A stretch of DNA of 64,000 nt from Basfia succiniciproducens (GTDB lineage Bacteria > Pseudomonadota > Gammaproteobacteria > Enterobacterales > Pasteurellaceae), in NCBI RefSeq assembly GCF_011455875.1, contig NZ_CP015031.1, positions 1,035,405 through 1,099,404 on the forward strand, written 5' to 3'. The notes beneath the pieces were generated by a model. That model did not search any database. It was not told where the DNA came from and worked only from the letters and a program-made list of their open reading frames with translations. This document shows positions 1 through 7,747 of the stretch, piece after piece. The first letter of the stretch is position 1, and the number at the start of each line of letters is the position of its first letter. A program made the position numbers and the translations under genes.

Positions 1-648
1 ATTTTATCGCGCATGGGACATTACGACAGCCATAACCAACCTGTCGCTAATGCGCAATTTCCCGCAGGCGAAGCCGCTTATCAAGCATTCCAACAGGCTT
101 GGACGATTGGTTCAGGCCCCTTGGATAACGATTTAAACGCCGATGTATTAACTCAGTTAGTCGATCAAACCAAAGGGGCGATCTTAGTTACTCACTCTAT
201 GGGCGGCACCATCGGCTGGCGTACCGCATTACGCACCGATAACGTGAAAGCGATTGTCGCTTGGGAACCAGGCGGCACACCGTTTATCTTCCCGGAAAAC
301 GAAATGCCAAAAATCACCAAAGCCCGTTTTGAAGCCTTAAGCGGCGCCGCAATGGGCGTACCGATGAATGAATTTCTGAAGCTGACCAAAATCCCGATTG
401 TGCTGTATTACGGCGATTATATTCGGGTTGGATCTGACAATGTCGGCGAAGACAAATGGGGAACCGAACTTGCGATGGCAAAACAGTTTGTGGCAACCAT
501 CAACAAACACGGCGGCGACGCTACGCTAGTCCATTTACCCGAAATCGGTATTAAAGGAAACTCTCACTTCTTAATGGGCGAGAAAAACAACCAACAGTTA
601 GCCGATTTAATGGCGGATTGGTTGAAACAGAAAGGGTTGGATAAGTAA
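1..648 (+). CDS. Alpha/beta hydrolase, 5' end cut by window edge
   Basis: The reading frame is open to base 1, so the N-terminus is missing; the methionine at base 13 is probably internal. About 215 residues are visible. The nucleophile elbow is T-H-S-M-G-G near residue 62, a GxSxG-like motif with Thr in the first position. A conserved acid follows a G-D-Y segment, and a late 'GNSHF' motif supplies the likely catalytic His. These mark the alpha/beta hydrolase fold; the substrate cannot be read from sequence. An Actinobacillus-type uptake core follows the stop directly. It precedes an AT-rich gene on the other strand and has no visible operon partner in the window. Confidence 0.75.
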   Translation: MLSRMGHYDSHNQPVANAQFPAGEAAYQAFQQAWTIGSGPLDNDLNADVLTQLVDQTKGAILVTHSMGGTIGWRTALRTDNVKAIVAWEPGGTPFIFPENEMPKITKARFEALSGAAMGVPMNEFLKLTKIPIVLYYGDYIRVGSDNVGEDKWGTELAMAKQFVATINKHGGDATLVHLPEIGIKGNSHFLMGEKNNQQLADLMADWLKQKGLDK

Positions 649-649
649 T

Positions 650-681
650 ACAAGCGGTTGGATTTTGCAAAAAATTTGCAC
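650..681 (+). other. Apl-type DNA uptake signal sequence
   Basis: ACAAGCGGT at 650-658 is followed by a T-rich stretch and TTTTGCAA/TTTGCA. This is the pattern of the Actinobacillus pleuropneumoniae/Mannheimia haemolytica subclade uptake signal, not the AAGTGCGGT form that dominates the rest of the window. Confidence 0.6.
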
Positions 682-720
682 CTTAATCAGTCGGATAGTT
701 AGTCCAACTTTTGGGGTGCA
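677..720. mobile_element. Possible IS3-family end remnant
   Basis: A 44-bp stretch starts TGCACC and ends GGTGCA. On the minus strand it reads CACCCCAAAAGTTGGAC, resembling the terminal repeats of IS150-group IS3 elements. No transposase sequence is attached, so this would be a solo end left by deletion. It sits at the junction between the hydrolase gene and the AT-rich OLD nuclease gene. Confidence 0.35.
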
Positions 721-747
721 GATTAAAATAAACAGCATTTTATCCAT

Positions 748-2667
748 CTAGAATAATGAGTTTATCTTTTTAAATAATTTTTCGAAACGTTCAAGTGTCT
801 CTTGGCTAAAATTATCTTTACATAAACCTAACTTACTTGCAGTCATTGAAGGTCTGTAATGGTTGTATCTATTTTTTTGAATAATCTTATTTATTTGCTG
901 AATAATCGGCTTACTCATATCTATCGCTGATCTATCTATATCTGTATACTCAGTAAATGCAGTATTAAAGAAATTTAGATATTCTTCAACAGTAAAAAGA
1001 TCTTCCAAATCAGCAATATCTCCTACATTTCTAGAGAATTCATTAAAAAAGAGTATGTTTTTTTCTTTTATTATTTTCTGCTCAATAAGGCTATTTAATC
1101 TTGCTTTGCCTTTTTGATCTGTAAAGGTATCTAATGCACAAACAATATTTAAATTCTGACCTTTTAATAAAGAAATAAAGGAGGTTACTTTATCTAGCCC
1201 ACCGACAGGAACTATTGTTATATCATCTTTTATTCCTTGTAATCCTGATTCTTCCAAAATAGAAGACATCATTGTTAAATAAACTAGATCGGATACCCCT
1301 TCAACTAATAAATTGTTTTTATTAATGAAAAGATTCTGAGCAATGTCATACCCAAGAGCAGCCTGTAACGGAAAGAGAGTGTCAGAATCTTTTTCTTCAA
1401 TAGCATTTTTTATGGTTGTTCCATCCTTTGATTCATACACTGTTCGAACTCTTTCTAAACTATTGTGCGGAACCATGAATGGTGAATGTGTTGTATAAAT
1501 AATTTGATATTCTTCAGATAAATCATCTAAAAATCTCAACAAATCTGCTTGTGCAGCAGCATGAAGATTTAACCCTGGCTCATCTAACAATAAGATATAT
1601 TGATTTGATTTATCTTCTTGAATTCTACTAAACCACACAATGAAAGAGAAAAACCAATTGAATCCTTTGCTTCGGTTGGATAACGGCAAACTAATATGAT
1701 GTTTATCACTCCAAACTCGAATATTTAAATATTTTTCAACATTATTAGGATAATTGCGATTTTCTTTACTTTCTATATCGAATTGCACTCTAAGACCTGT
1801 ATTATTTTTCCAATACTTAAAAATATGTTGAGTAATTTCACTTGATGTTGCTTCAAGTTCTGCTTTGAAATCCTCATAAGAATCAGGGTTCTGTAAATCA
1901 TCTAAATCGACATCAGCTAATTCTAATAATGCTTTTGCTGTTTTAGCATCTTGAGTAGTGGATTTATTGATAGTTGATAAATCTATTTTTGATGGTAATT
2001 CATAATATTCATCAAAATACATAAATTTAGGCATGGCTGGAGAGAGGTGTATTCTCCAAAGATATGCCGCAAGCCAATTATTCCAATCTAAATTTGTAAA
2101 ATAATTAGCTTTAATATCACTTAATGCTTTAAATAGCTTACCTTCCGCAGATTCTTCTTCAGCTGTTTTATATTCATCAAGTGCATTAAGTATTTCATTT
2201 TTACTTGTTAAATTTCTAATAATATTCAAATTTTCAGCATTTAGATTATGCTTATTACCAATAAATTCCAAGAATTTATAAATGTCAGTTTCTGGATGAG
2301 AAATACTTTTTAAGTTATCGTATTTGGTAGTAACAGTAAATTCCCACTTGCTAACAACATTACCTCCTATGTGTTTTTCAATTTCATGAATTTCTTTTTG
2401 ATTAAGTTGGTAAGTGCAAGAAATGGCTTCTCCTATTTCACCAGATTTGTCGTATTTCTTTTTCTCTTTTCTTGGGTAGTCATGAGTTGGATTAAATTTA
2501 AAATCATTATCATCAGAAAAGTAGTTTGTTTTTGCTATTGCCTCTAAAATTGCTGTTTTTCCAGATTCATTTTTTCCAACAATAATCGTAATATCATCAT
2601 CTACGGGAAATGATTGCTGTTGATCGTATGATTTATATTTATGAACAGTAACATTTGTAAGTTTCAT
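748..2667 (-). CDS. OLD-family ATP-dependent endonuclease (AAA ATPase + TOPRIM)
   Basis: Encodes 639 residues. The N-terminal ABC/SMC-like ATPase has a Walker A GKNESGKT at residues 31-38, a Walker B 'LLLDEPGLNLH' near residue 360 and a switch His in 'THSP' near 392. A C-terminal TOPRIM domain follows, with the E-G-x-S-D motif near 454 and an acidic 'ALDTF' strand near 511. This is the layout of OLD (overcoming lysogenization defect) nucleases, several of which take part in phage defence. No UvrD/GajB-type helicase is adjacent, so it is a standalone OLD gene. An AAGGAT ribosome site precedes the ATG. The gene is clearly more AT-rich than its neighbours, which suggests transfer. Whether it is defensive here is inference. 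Confidence 0.85.
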   Translation of the reverse strand: MKLTNVTVHKYKSYDQQQSFPVDDDITIIVGKNESGKTAILEAIAKTNYFSDDNDFKFNPTHDYPRKEKKKYDKSGEIGEAISCTYQLNQKEIHEIEKHIGGNVVSKWEFTVTTKYDNLKSISHPETDIYKFLEFIGNKHNLNAENLNIIRNLTSKNEILNALDEYKTAEEESAEGKLFKALSDIKANYFTNLDWNNWLAAYLWRIHLSPAMPKFMYFDEYYELPSKIDLSTINKSTTQDAKTAKALLELADVDLDDLQNPDSYEDFKAELEATSSEITQHIFKYWKNNTGLRVQFDIESKENRNYPNNVEKYLNIRVWSDKHHISLPLSNRSKGFNWFFSFIVWFSRIQEDKSNQYILLLDEPGLNLHAAAQADLLRFLDDLSEEYQIIYTTHSPFMVPHNSLERVRTVYESKDGTTIKNAIEEKDSDTLFPLQAALGYDIAQNLFINKNNLLVEGVSDLVYLTMMSSILEESGLQGIKDDITIVPVGGLDKVTSFISLLKGQNLNIVCALDTFTDQKGKARLNSLIEQKIIKEKNILFFNEFSRNVGDIADLEDLFTVEEYLNFFNTAFTEYTDIDRSAIDMSKPIIQQINKIIQKNRYNHYRPSMTASKLGLCKDNFSQETLERFEKLFKKINSLF

Positions 2668-2859
2668 GGTTTATCCTTAGTTTTGACAAAAATTCACTAT
2701 TGAAAGATTTAAAAAATTTTTTAGCTGTCTATATTTTACATATTTTCAAATACACAAAACAATCATATATTAAATTCGAAGTTATCTTAGCCTAGAGTAG
2801 GTATACCTTAGATTATCATTGCGCCACGACTTTTATCTAACATAAATATCCTACCCACA

Positions 2860-4053
2860 TCACTCCCCCAACAACCAATCCACCACATACACAATCGGTA
2901 CGCCGTCAATTTCGGTTTGCTCGTAGTATTTACCTGTAATCAGGATTTTTTTATAGTTGTCTTTGATATGCAATAAATTATCGGTTTCGTGGGTGTTATT
3001 CGGCAATTCGTAGGCGACTTGCACATATAAAATCTCATCGGCTTTGCGGGCGATAAAGTCGATTTCTTTACTGTCTAATTTGCCCACATCAACGGTGTAG
3101 CCGCGTCTGAGTAACTCAATAAACACAATATTTTCTAAGCGATTTGAGTAGTTTGCTTCTTTTTTGCCGACGGCATGACGTCTTAAACCGTTGTCCGCAA
3201 TAAAATATTTGGCATTGGTTTTAAGATAACCTTTGCCGCGAATATCGTATTGTTTGGCTTTGTAGAATAAAAAGGCATTTTCTAATAAATCCAAATACTT
3301 ATTGATGGTATGGTTAGAGGTCGGCACGCGTTCTGAAGTCAAAGTATTGCTGATTTTAGACGGATTAACCAACTGCCCCACATTATCCGCAAGAAATAAA
3401 ATCACGCTTTTTAAGGTATGCGTATCTTTCACACTTGCCCGATGTGCAATATCATTCAGCACGATAGAGTCAAAAATGCCCGATAAAATCGTTTCTTTGA
3501 GCACTTCATCGGCAATCACCACACTGGGGAAACCGCCGTATTTTTCATATTCCGAATAGAGTTTATCTACTAACCGGGAGTGATGTTCGACATTTTTAGA
3601 CAACAGAAACTCTTTGAAAGAAAGCGGATAGATTTTAATTTCGACATAACGCCCGCTGAGCAAGGTTGCCAATTCGCCGGAAAGCAAATTGGCATTAGAG
3701 CCGGTAATCACAATATCGGCATGAAAACTCACCCGAACCGCATTAATGATTTTCTGCCAGCCGTCCACAAATTGGATTTCGTCAATCAGAAAGTAAATTT
3801 TCTCCTTGCTGTCAGGCAGAATTTCTTTGATTAACTGATGAAAATCCACCTCATTTTTGACCCATTGGTAATCAAAACTTTCAAAATTCAGGTAAATAAT
3901 ATTTTCGGCAGGCACACCTTGAGATTGCAGATAATCACGATATTGCATGAGCAATACCGACTTGCCCGAACGGCGAACGCCTGTAATCACTTTGATAAAA
4001 TCGGTATCTTTAAACTGAATAAGTTGCTGAAGATAAGTCTCACGGGAAATCAT
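2860..4053 (-). CDS. AAA ATPase with DUF4143 domain
   Basis: 397 residues. An N-terminal AAA_14 ATPase has Walker A GVRRSGKS at about residues 25-32 and Walker B 'IYFLIDEIQFVDGW' near 90. The C-terminal half has the DUF4143 features 'DNGLRRH' and 'EIDFIARK', the latter resembling a PD-(D/E)xK nuclease core (E-x-D...x-K). Proteins of this type are common, have scattered distribution and their function is not settled. It follows the OLD gene on the same strand after 192 bp, so co-transcription is possible but not shown. A dispersed repeat lies just upstream. Confidence 0.8.
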   Translation of the reverse strand: MISRETYLQQLIQFKDTDFIKVITGVRRSGKSVLLMQYRDYLQSQGVPAENIIYLNFESFDYQWVKNEVDFHQLIKEILPDSKEKIYFLIDEIQFVDGWQKIINAVRVSFHADIVITGSNANLLSGELATLLSGRYVEIKIYPLSFKEFLLSKNVEHHSRLVDKLYSEYEKYGGFPSVVIADEVLKETILSGIFDSIVLNDIAHRASVKDTHTLKSVILFLADNVGQLVNPSKISNTLTSERVPTSNHTINKYLDLLENAFLFYKAKQYDIRGKGYLKTNAKYFIADNGLRRHAVGKKEANYSNRLENIVFIELLRRGYTVDVGKLDSKEIDFIARKADEILYVQVAYELPNNTHETDNLLHIKDNYKKILITGKYYEQTEIDGVPIVYVVDWLLGE

Positions 4054-4195
4054 AAAATCACCAAATTGGAAGTTGAATTCATATTTTGGGTAATTTTAAC
4101 AAAACTGGAAGTGCATTTCCAATTTCTTTTATTTTTGATGATTTTGGAAGTTTGTTTCCAGTTAATACCGCTTGCAAAAGGCAGTTCTCAGACTG

Positions 4196-4325
4196 CTGAC
4201 AAACATAAAAATTTATTTAAGATCCGTAGGGACAGGGTTTATCCCTGTCCATAACATATTGAATTATCAGTGTTATTATAAAGGGTGGGGATAAACCTCA
4301 CCCCTACGAGAAACTTTGTCAATAA
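4196..4325. repeat. Dispersed two-hairpin intergenic repeat, copy 1
   Basis: Two palindromes lie in tandem: GGACAGGG/CCCTGTCC at 4230-4250 and GGGTGGGG/CCTCACCC at 4283-4302. They are embedded in a segment that aligns with 13038-13157 across its whole length: a shared TTTATTTAA(A/G)AT(T/C)CGTA left flank and a CTACGA(A/G)A...ACTTTGT right flank. Gene-free; it lies between the AAA/DUF4143 gene and a LysR gene. Confidence 0.75.
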
Positions 4326-4339
4326 TCTATTACGGCGAC

Positions 4340-5233
4340 TTACACCCGCAACGCCTCTACCAACGCCTTAAACAGCGGTGAATTTTGGCGGCGGTTTGGG
4401 TAGTAGAGATGATAGCCGTCGTAGCTGATGGCGTATTTGTTTAAAACTTCCACCAACTCGCCGCGTTCAAGTTCTGCTTGTACGCTGTCAATCGGTAGCC
4501 ACGCCAAGCCTTGCCCGTCTTTAACGGCGCGGGTGATTAAGTGGCTGTTGTTGAAGGTCAGCCGTCCCCGAGGTTGAAAACGGATCGGCTGTTGGGATTT
4601 CGGGTTCGGGCGAAATTCCCACTGCATAATGCTGTCGGTGGACTGCAAACGTATCAGCAAGCAGTTGTGTTGTTTTAAATCGTCCACGTTTTTCGGCGTG
4701 CCGTGGTCGGCGAGATAGTCGGGGGTGGCGACTACCGCCATTTGCATTTTGTCGGACAGGCGTACTGCAATCATATCCTGCGCCACATCCGCGCCTAAAC
4801 GAATACCTGCGTCAAACCGCCCTGCCACGATGTCCACAAATTTCGTTTCGCTCACCAGTTCCAATTCTACTTCGGGATATTGGCGGCTGAACGCTATCAG
4901 CTTATCCCACAAGACAAAGGCAAAGGCGTGATCGTTGCCGTTAATCCGCAATCTGCCCTTGAGGGTGTTGCGAAATTCGCTTAGGGCATTCACATTGTGC
5001 TCTATGCTTTCAAACAGCGGCTGCAAGTGATGAAACAGCTGCTCGCCTGCGTCCGTGGTCGCTATGCTGCGGGTGGTGCGGTTGAATAGTTTGATGTCGA
5101 GTTGTTCTTCCAGTTTTCTGATGGAATGGCTGAGCGCCGAGGCGGATACGCCCAGTTGCGCCGCCGCTTTGGTGAAACTGCCTGCCTGCGCAACGGTGAG
5201 AAAGGCGCGTAATTCATAGAGATTATCAAGCAT
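4340..5233 (-). CDS. LysR-family transcriptional regulator
   Basis: 297 residues. Residues 1-60 form the LysR winged helix-turn-helix ('FLTVAQAGSFTKAAAQLGVSA', then 'LEEQLDIKLFNRTTR'). The rest is the substrate-binding domain. Length is normal for the family. It is divergent from the aldo/keto reductase gene at 5406, the usual layout for a LysR protein controlling its neighbour, with a perfect inverted repeat at 5249-5265 between them. The inducer is unknown. Confidence 0.9.
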   Translation of the reverse strand: MLDNLYELRAFLTVAQAGSFTKAAAQLGVSASALSHSIRKLEEQLDIKLFNRTTRSIATTDAGEQLFHHLQPLFESIEHNVNALSEFRNTLKGRLRINGNDHAFAFVLWDKLIAFSRQYPEVELELVSETKFVDIVAGRFDAGIRLGADVAQDMIAVRLSDKMQMAVVATPDYLADHGTPKNVDDLKQHNCLLIRLQSTDSIMQWEFRPNPKSQQPIRFQPRGRLTFNNSHLITRAVKDGQGLAWLPIDSVQAELERGELVEVLNKYAISYDGYHLYYPNRRQNSPLFKALVEALRV

Positions 5234-5248
5234 AACACAATCCTGATT

Positions 5249-5265
5249 ATTGAATATTATTCAAT
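5249..5265. promoter_or_regulatory. Candidate LysR operator
   Basis: ATTGAATATTATTCAAT is a perfect 7-bp inverted repeat with a 3-bp centre and contains a T-N11-A LysR box. It lies upstream of the promoter-like TTATCA (5288-5293), 17 bp, TATAAT (5311-5316) serving the gene at 5406. Confidence 0.5.
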
Positions 5266-5287
5266 AGTATATGAAATATTGTGTGTA

Positions 5288-5316
5288 TTATCAAAGTAAT
5301 TCTGCCATTCTATAAT
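5288..5316 (+). promoter_or_regulatory. Sigma-70 promoter for aldo/keto reductase
   Basis: The -35 TTATCA (5288-5293, four of six consensus bases) and the perfect -10 TATAAT (5311-5316) are 17 bp apart. They stand about 90 bp before the start codon at 5406. Confidence 0.5.
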
Positions 5317-5405
5317 TCATCTCGTAAACAAGACATCGTGGGGTAACCCACTGGAAAAATCCAATCTGACGAGCTAAGGCTCATTCAATCAAAAAGGAAA
5401 TCAAC

Positions 5406-6248
5406 ATGGAAAAATTTATCTTAAACAACGGTGTAGAAATGCCAATGGTTGGCTTTGGTGTATTTCAAGTGAGCGATGAAGAAACCGAACAAGCGGTATT
5501 GAAAGCCTTAAAAGCGGGTTATCGTTTACTCGACACCGCAGCGGTGTATGCCAATGAAGGCGGTGTCGGTCGCGCCATTAAAGCCAGTGGTATTCCGCGT
5601 GAAGAAATTTTTGTGGTCACCAAATTATGGATTCAACGCCAAAACGGCTACGAAAATACCAAACAAGCCCTTGAACAGTCACTCGAACGTTTAGGCTTGG
5701 ATTATGTGGATCTCTATTTAATGCACCAACCGTTCGGCGATGTGCATGAAGAATGGCGCGCTATGGAAGATTTATACAAAGCGGGAAAAACACGGGCGAT
5801 TGGGGTGTGCAACTTCCACGCCGACCGTTTAATGGATTTAATCACCTGCCACGAAATCGTACCGGCGGTAAACCAAATCGAAACGCACCCGTTCTATCAG
5901 CGTGAAGCGGAATTAGCCTTCCACCAAGAAAACGGCATTTTGCACCAATCTTGGGGGCCGTTGGCGGAAGGTAAATTCGACATTTTCACCAATCCGGTAT
6001 TGGTCAAAATCGCAGAAAAACACGGCAAATCCGTGGCACAAGTGATTTTACGCTGGTTAAACCAACGCGGCATTGCGATTATTCCAAAATCGGTGCGTGA
6101 AGAAAGAATGGTGGAAAACCGCGACATCTTCGGTTTTGAATTAGACGCCCAAGATTTTGCCGACATCGCAACATTAAACCGCAATGAAATCATCTTCAAC
6201 CACCGCGATCCGGCAATGATTAAATGGTTGGCGGAGTTCCGTGGGTAA
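5406..6248 (+). CDS. Aldo/keto reductase, diketogluconate reductase type
   Basis: 280 residues, a TIM-barrel NADPH-dependent carbonyl reductase. The catalytic tetrad is complete: D43, Y48, K73 and H107. The coenzyme motif 'IPKSVREERMVEN' is present near residue 220. Length matches the AKR5-like 2,5-diketo-D-gluconate reductase group. The start is supported by AAAGGAA upstream. The divergent LysR gene probably controls it. It contains one ACAAGCGGT core (5489-5497), possibly a coincidence of codons. An IS3-family element is inserted 9 bp after its stop codon. The physiological substrate is not evident. Confidence 0.9.
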   Translation: MEKFILNNGVEMPMVGFGVFQVSDEETEQAVLKALKAGYRLLDTAAVYANEGGVGRAIKASGIPREEIFVVTKLWIQRQNGYENTKQALEQSLERLGLDYVDLYLMHQPFGDVHEEWRAMEDLYKAGKTRAIGVCNFHADRLMDLITCHEIVPAVNQIETHPFYQREAELAFHQENGILHQSWGPLAEGKFDIFTNPVLVKIAEKHGKSVAQVILRWLNQRGIAIIPKSVREERMVENRDIFGFELDAQDFADIATLNRNEIIFNHRDPAMIKWLAEFRG

Positions 6249-6324
6249 TACGACATCTGTAGTGGTAGACTAATTCCGCAGTCCTCAATAAGTGGTAAAA
6301 TAACATCACAAATGAGGAAATATT

Positions 6325-6639
6325 ATGAGAAGAACATTTAGCGCAGAATATAAAGCTGAAGCAGTAAAATTAGTGACTGAACGAGGATATTCAGTTTCTC
6401 AAGCTTGCCGAGAGTTAGGTGTGGGTGAAACAGCACTTCGTCGCTGGATAAGTCAAGTTCAAGCGGAGCAACAAGGTTACGTTTTAGCTGGTTCAAAGCC
6501 AATTAGTCCAGAACAACAACGAATTCGAGAACTTGAAAATCGTATTAAAGAACTTGAAGAAGATAAGGCCATTTTAAAAAAGGCTACAGCGATTTTAATG
6601 TCACTCGAAAACAAAAATACCAAGTCATTACGACGTTAA
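6325..6639 (+). CDS. IS3-family transposase OrfA
   Basis: 104 residues. The helix-turn-helix of the HTH_Tnp_1 family is at residues 1-55 ('SVSQACRELGVGETALRRWI'), followed by a leucine-zipper-like coiled coil ('IRELENRIKELEEDKAILKKATAILM'). A slippery A_AAA_AAG lies at 6576-6582 in the OrfA frame. A -1 shift there enters a frame that stays open into orfB, so a fused OrfAB (6325-7463) can be made, as in other IS3 elements. Confidence 0.92.
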   Translation: MRRTFSAEYKAEAVKLVTERGYSVSQACRELGVGETALRRWISQVQAEQQGYVLAGSKPISPEQQRIRELENRIKELEEDKAILKKATAILMSLENKNTKSLRR

Positions 6640-6677
6640 AATCGCGAGGAATCAACCGGTTATGTGAGCTATTTAGC

Positions 6678-7463
6678 GTGTCTGAAAGTGCTTACTACGC
6701 CCATTTGCGCACAGCCAAAAAGCCAGCGAAACACACAGCTTTAGCCGTTGAAATCAAGGCAATTTTTGATGCAAGCCGAAGTTCAGCAGGCAAACGAACG
6801 ATTCAATCGCATTTGAAAGAGAAAGGTATTTTTGTGGGGTTGTATTTAATTCGTAAGTTAATGAATAAGCAAGGATTATTTAGTAAGCAACCGCAAAAAT
6901 GGCGCAATCCTAGTAAAGGAAACAGTCAAGTTTTTGAGAATATACTAAGTCGAGAATTTACGCCTGATAGCCAAACGACCGTGCTATGTGGTGACACGAC
7001 CTATATAAAAATCAATGGGATATGGTGCTATTTAGCAGTGGTAATTAATTTATTAAATCGTCAAGTCGTCGGTTGGAAGCTAAGTCGCTATCATGATAGT
7101 GAGCTGGTTAAAGATGCACTGAATCATGCGATGCTGAATATTGAACGCACGGAGCGAATGTTGTTCCATTCAGACCAAGGTAGTATTTATGGCAGTGAAA
7201 TCTTTACTGATTCAGTTAAGAAACATGGGCTTACACAAAGTATGAGCCGTCGTGGTAACTGTTGGGACAATGCGCCGGTGGAGCGTTGGTTTCGAAGTTT
7301 TAAATATGAATGGATGCTGAAAGGTGGTTATAGTGATTTTGAAAGTGCTGTAAATGATGTGAGAGAATATGTGATGTATTATAATCACATTCGCCCACAT
7401 AGCTATAATCAAGGTCTATCTCCGATTTTAGCAAAAACAACTTATCGGAGACTGTTAAATTAG
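6678..7463 (+). CDS. IS3-family transposase OrfB (DDE integrase core)
   Basis: Shown from the GTG at 6678 (261 residues), but the frame is open upstream to the slippery site at 6576-6582. Upstream codons read like the usual OrfB lead-in ('LKSRGINRLCELF'), so the native product is probably the -1 frameshift fusion OrfAB. The rve-type catalytic core has Asp in 'CGDTTYI', Asp in 'FHSDQGS' and Glu in 'PVERWF', with the family signature 'RRGNCWDNA'. No disrupting mutation was seen. Confidence 0.92.
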   Translation: MSESAYYAHLRTAKKPAKHTALAVEIKAIFDASRSSAGKRTIQSHLKEKGIFVGLYLIRKLMNKQGLFSKQPQKWRNPSKGNSQVFENILSREFTPDSQTTVLCGDTTYIKINGIWCYLAVVINLLNRQVVGWKLSRYHDSELVKDALNHAMLNIERTERMLFHSDQGSIYGSEIFTDSVKKHGLTQSMSRRGNCWDNAPVERWFRSFKYEWMLKGGYSDFESAVNDVREYVMYYNHIRPHSYNQGLSPILAKTTYRRLLN

Positions 7464-7493
7464 TTGACCACTACAATCACAAGGTGAAACCCT

Positions 7494-7655
7494 ATGAGAA
7501 AATTTGTAAAACTTTCCACGTTAACGAGTGTTTTGGTAAATCCGTCTTTTGCAATTGCCCCACTAAAACTTACCCCTTAATTGCTCGATACTTTTGTTTT
7601 CCACGTTTAATCAACGGTATAAGAATTTGAGTTCAGGGTAATACGCTTAACACAT
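7494..7655 (+). pseudogene. Deletion scar with pieces of signal peptide, LysR and SRPBCC genes
   Basis: A 28-codon frame starts MRKFVKLSTLTS at 7494, like a signal-peptide start, then runs into sequence copied from elsewhere. Bases 7523-7553 match 9870-9901 (3' part of the LysR gene), 7555-7570 match 10064-10079 (same gene) and 7584-7633 match 11058-11106 (SRPBCC gene). The three blocks keep the same order and strand. This is best read as a degenerate second copy of the LysR/SRPBCC pair with large internal deletions, fused to the 5' end of a lost exported-protein gene that once followed the aldo/keto reductase. Confidence 0.65.
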
Positions 7656-7665
7656 TCAAAACACA

Positions 7666-7700
7666 ATACCGCCCAAAGTCAAACTTGGGCGGTATGTTTT
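7666..7700. terminator. Rho-independent terminator
   Basis: A perfect stem ATACCGCCCAA(A)G/CTTGGGCGGTAT encloses a short loop and is followed by GTTTT. It can end transcription leaving the scar region on the plus strand. Confidence 0.7.
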
Positions 7701-7747
7701 ATAAGTAATAGTATGAAAAACTGAGCTTATGATAACAATACTAACAT

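Larger units (their letters stand above)
6258..7475 (+). mobile_element. Complete IS3-family insertion sequence
   Basis: 1218 bp. The ends are imperfect inverted repeats: left TGTAGTGGTAGACTAATT and right (complement) TGTAGTGGTCAACTAATT, with similarity extending to about 26 bp. The element is flanked on both sides by ATC (6255-6257 and 7476-7478), a 3-bp target duplication typical of IS3. It contains orfA and orfB linked by an A6G slippery heptamer. All parts look intact, so it may be active. I cannot name the element. Confidence 0.93.

Noticed and set aside
3838..4254. 138-codon frame on the plus strand opposite the AAA/DUF4143 gene
   Set aside because: Antisense to a well-supported gene, no ribosome site, and it runs into the dispersed repeat; the residue composition looks random.
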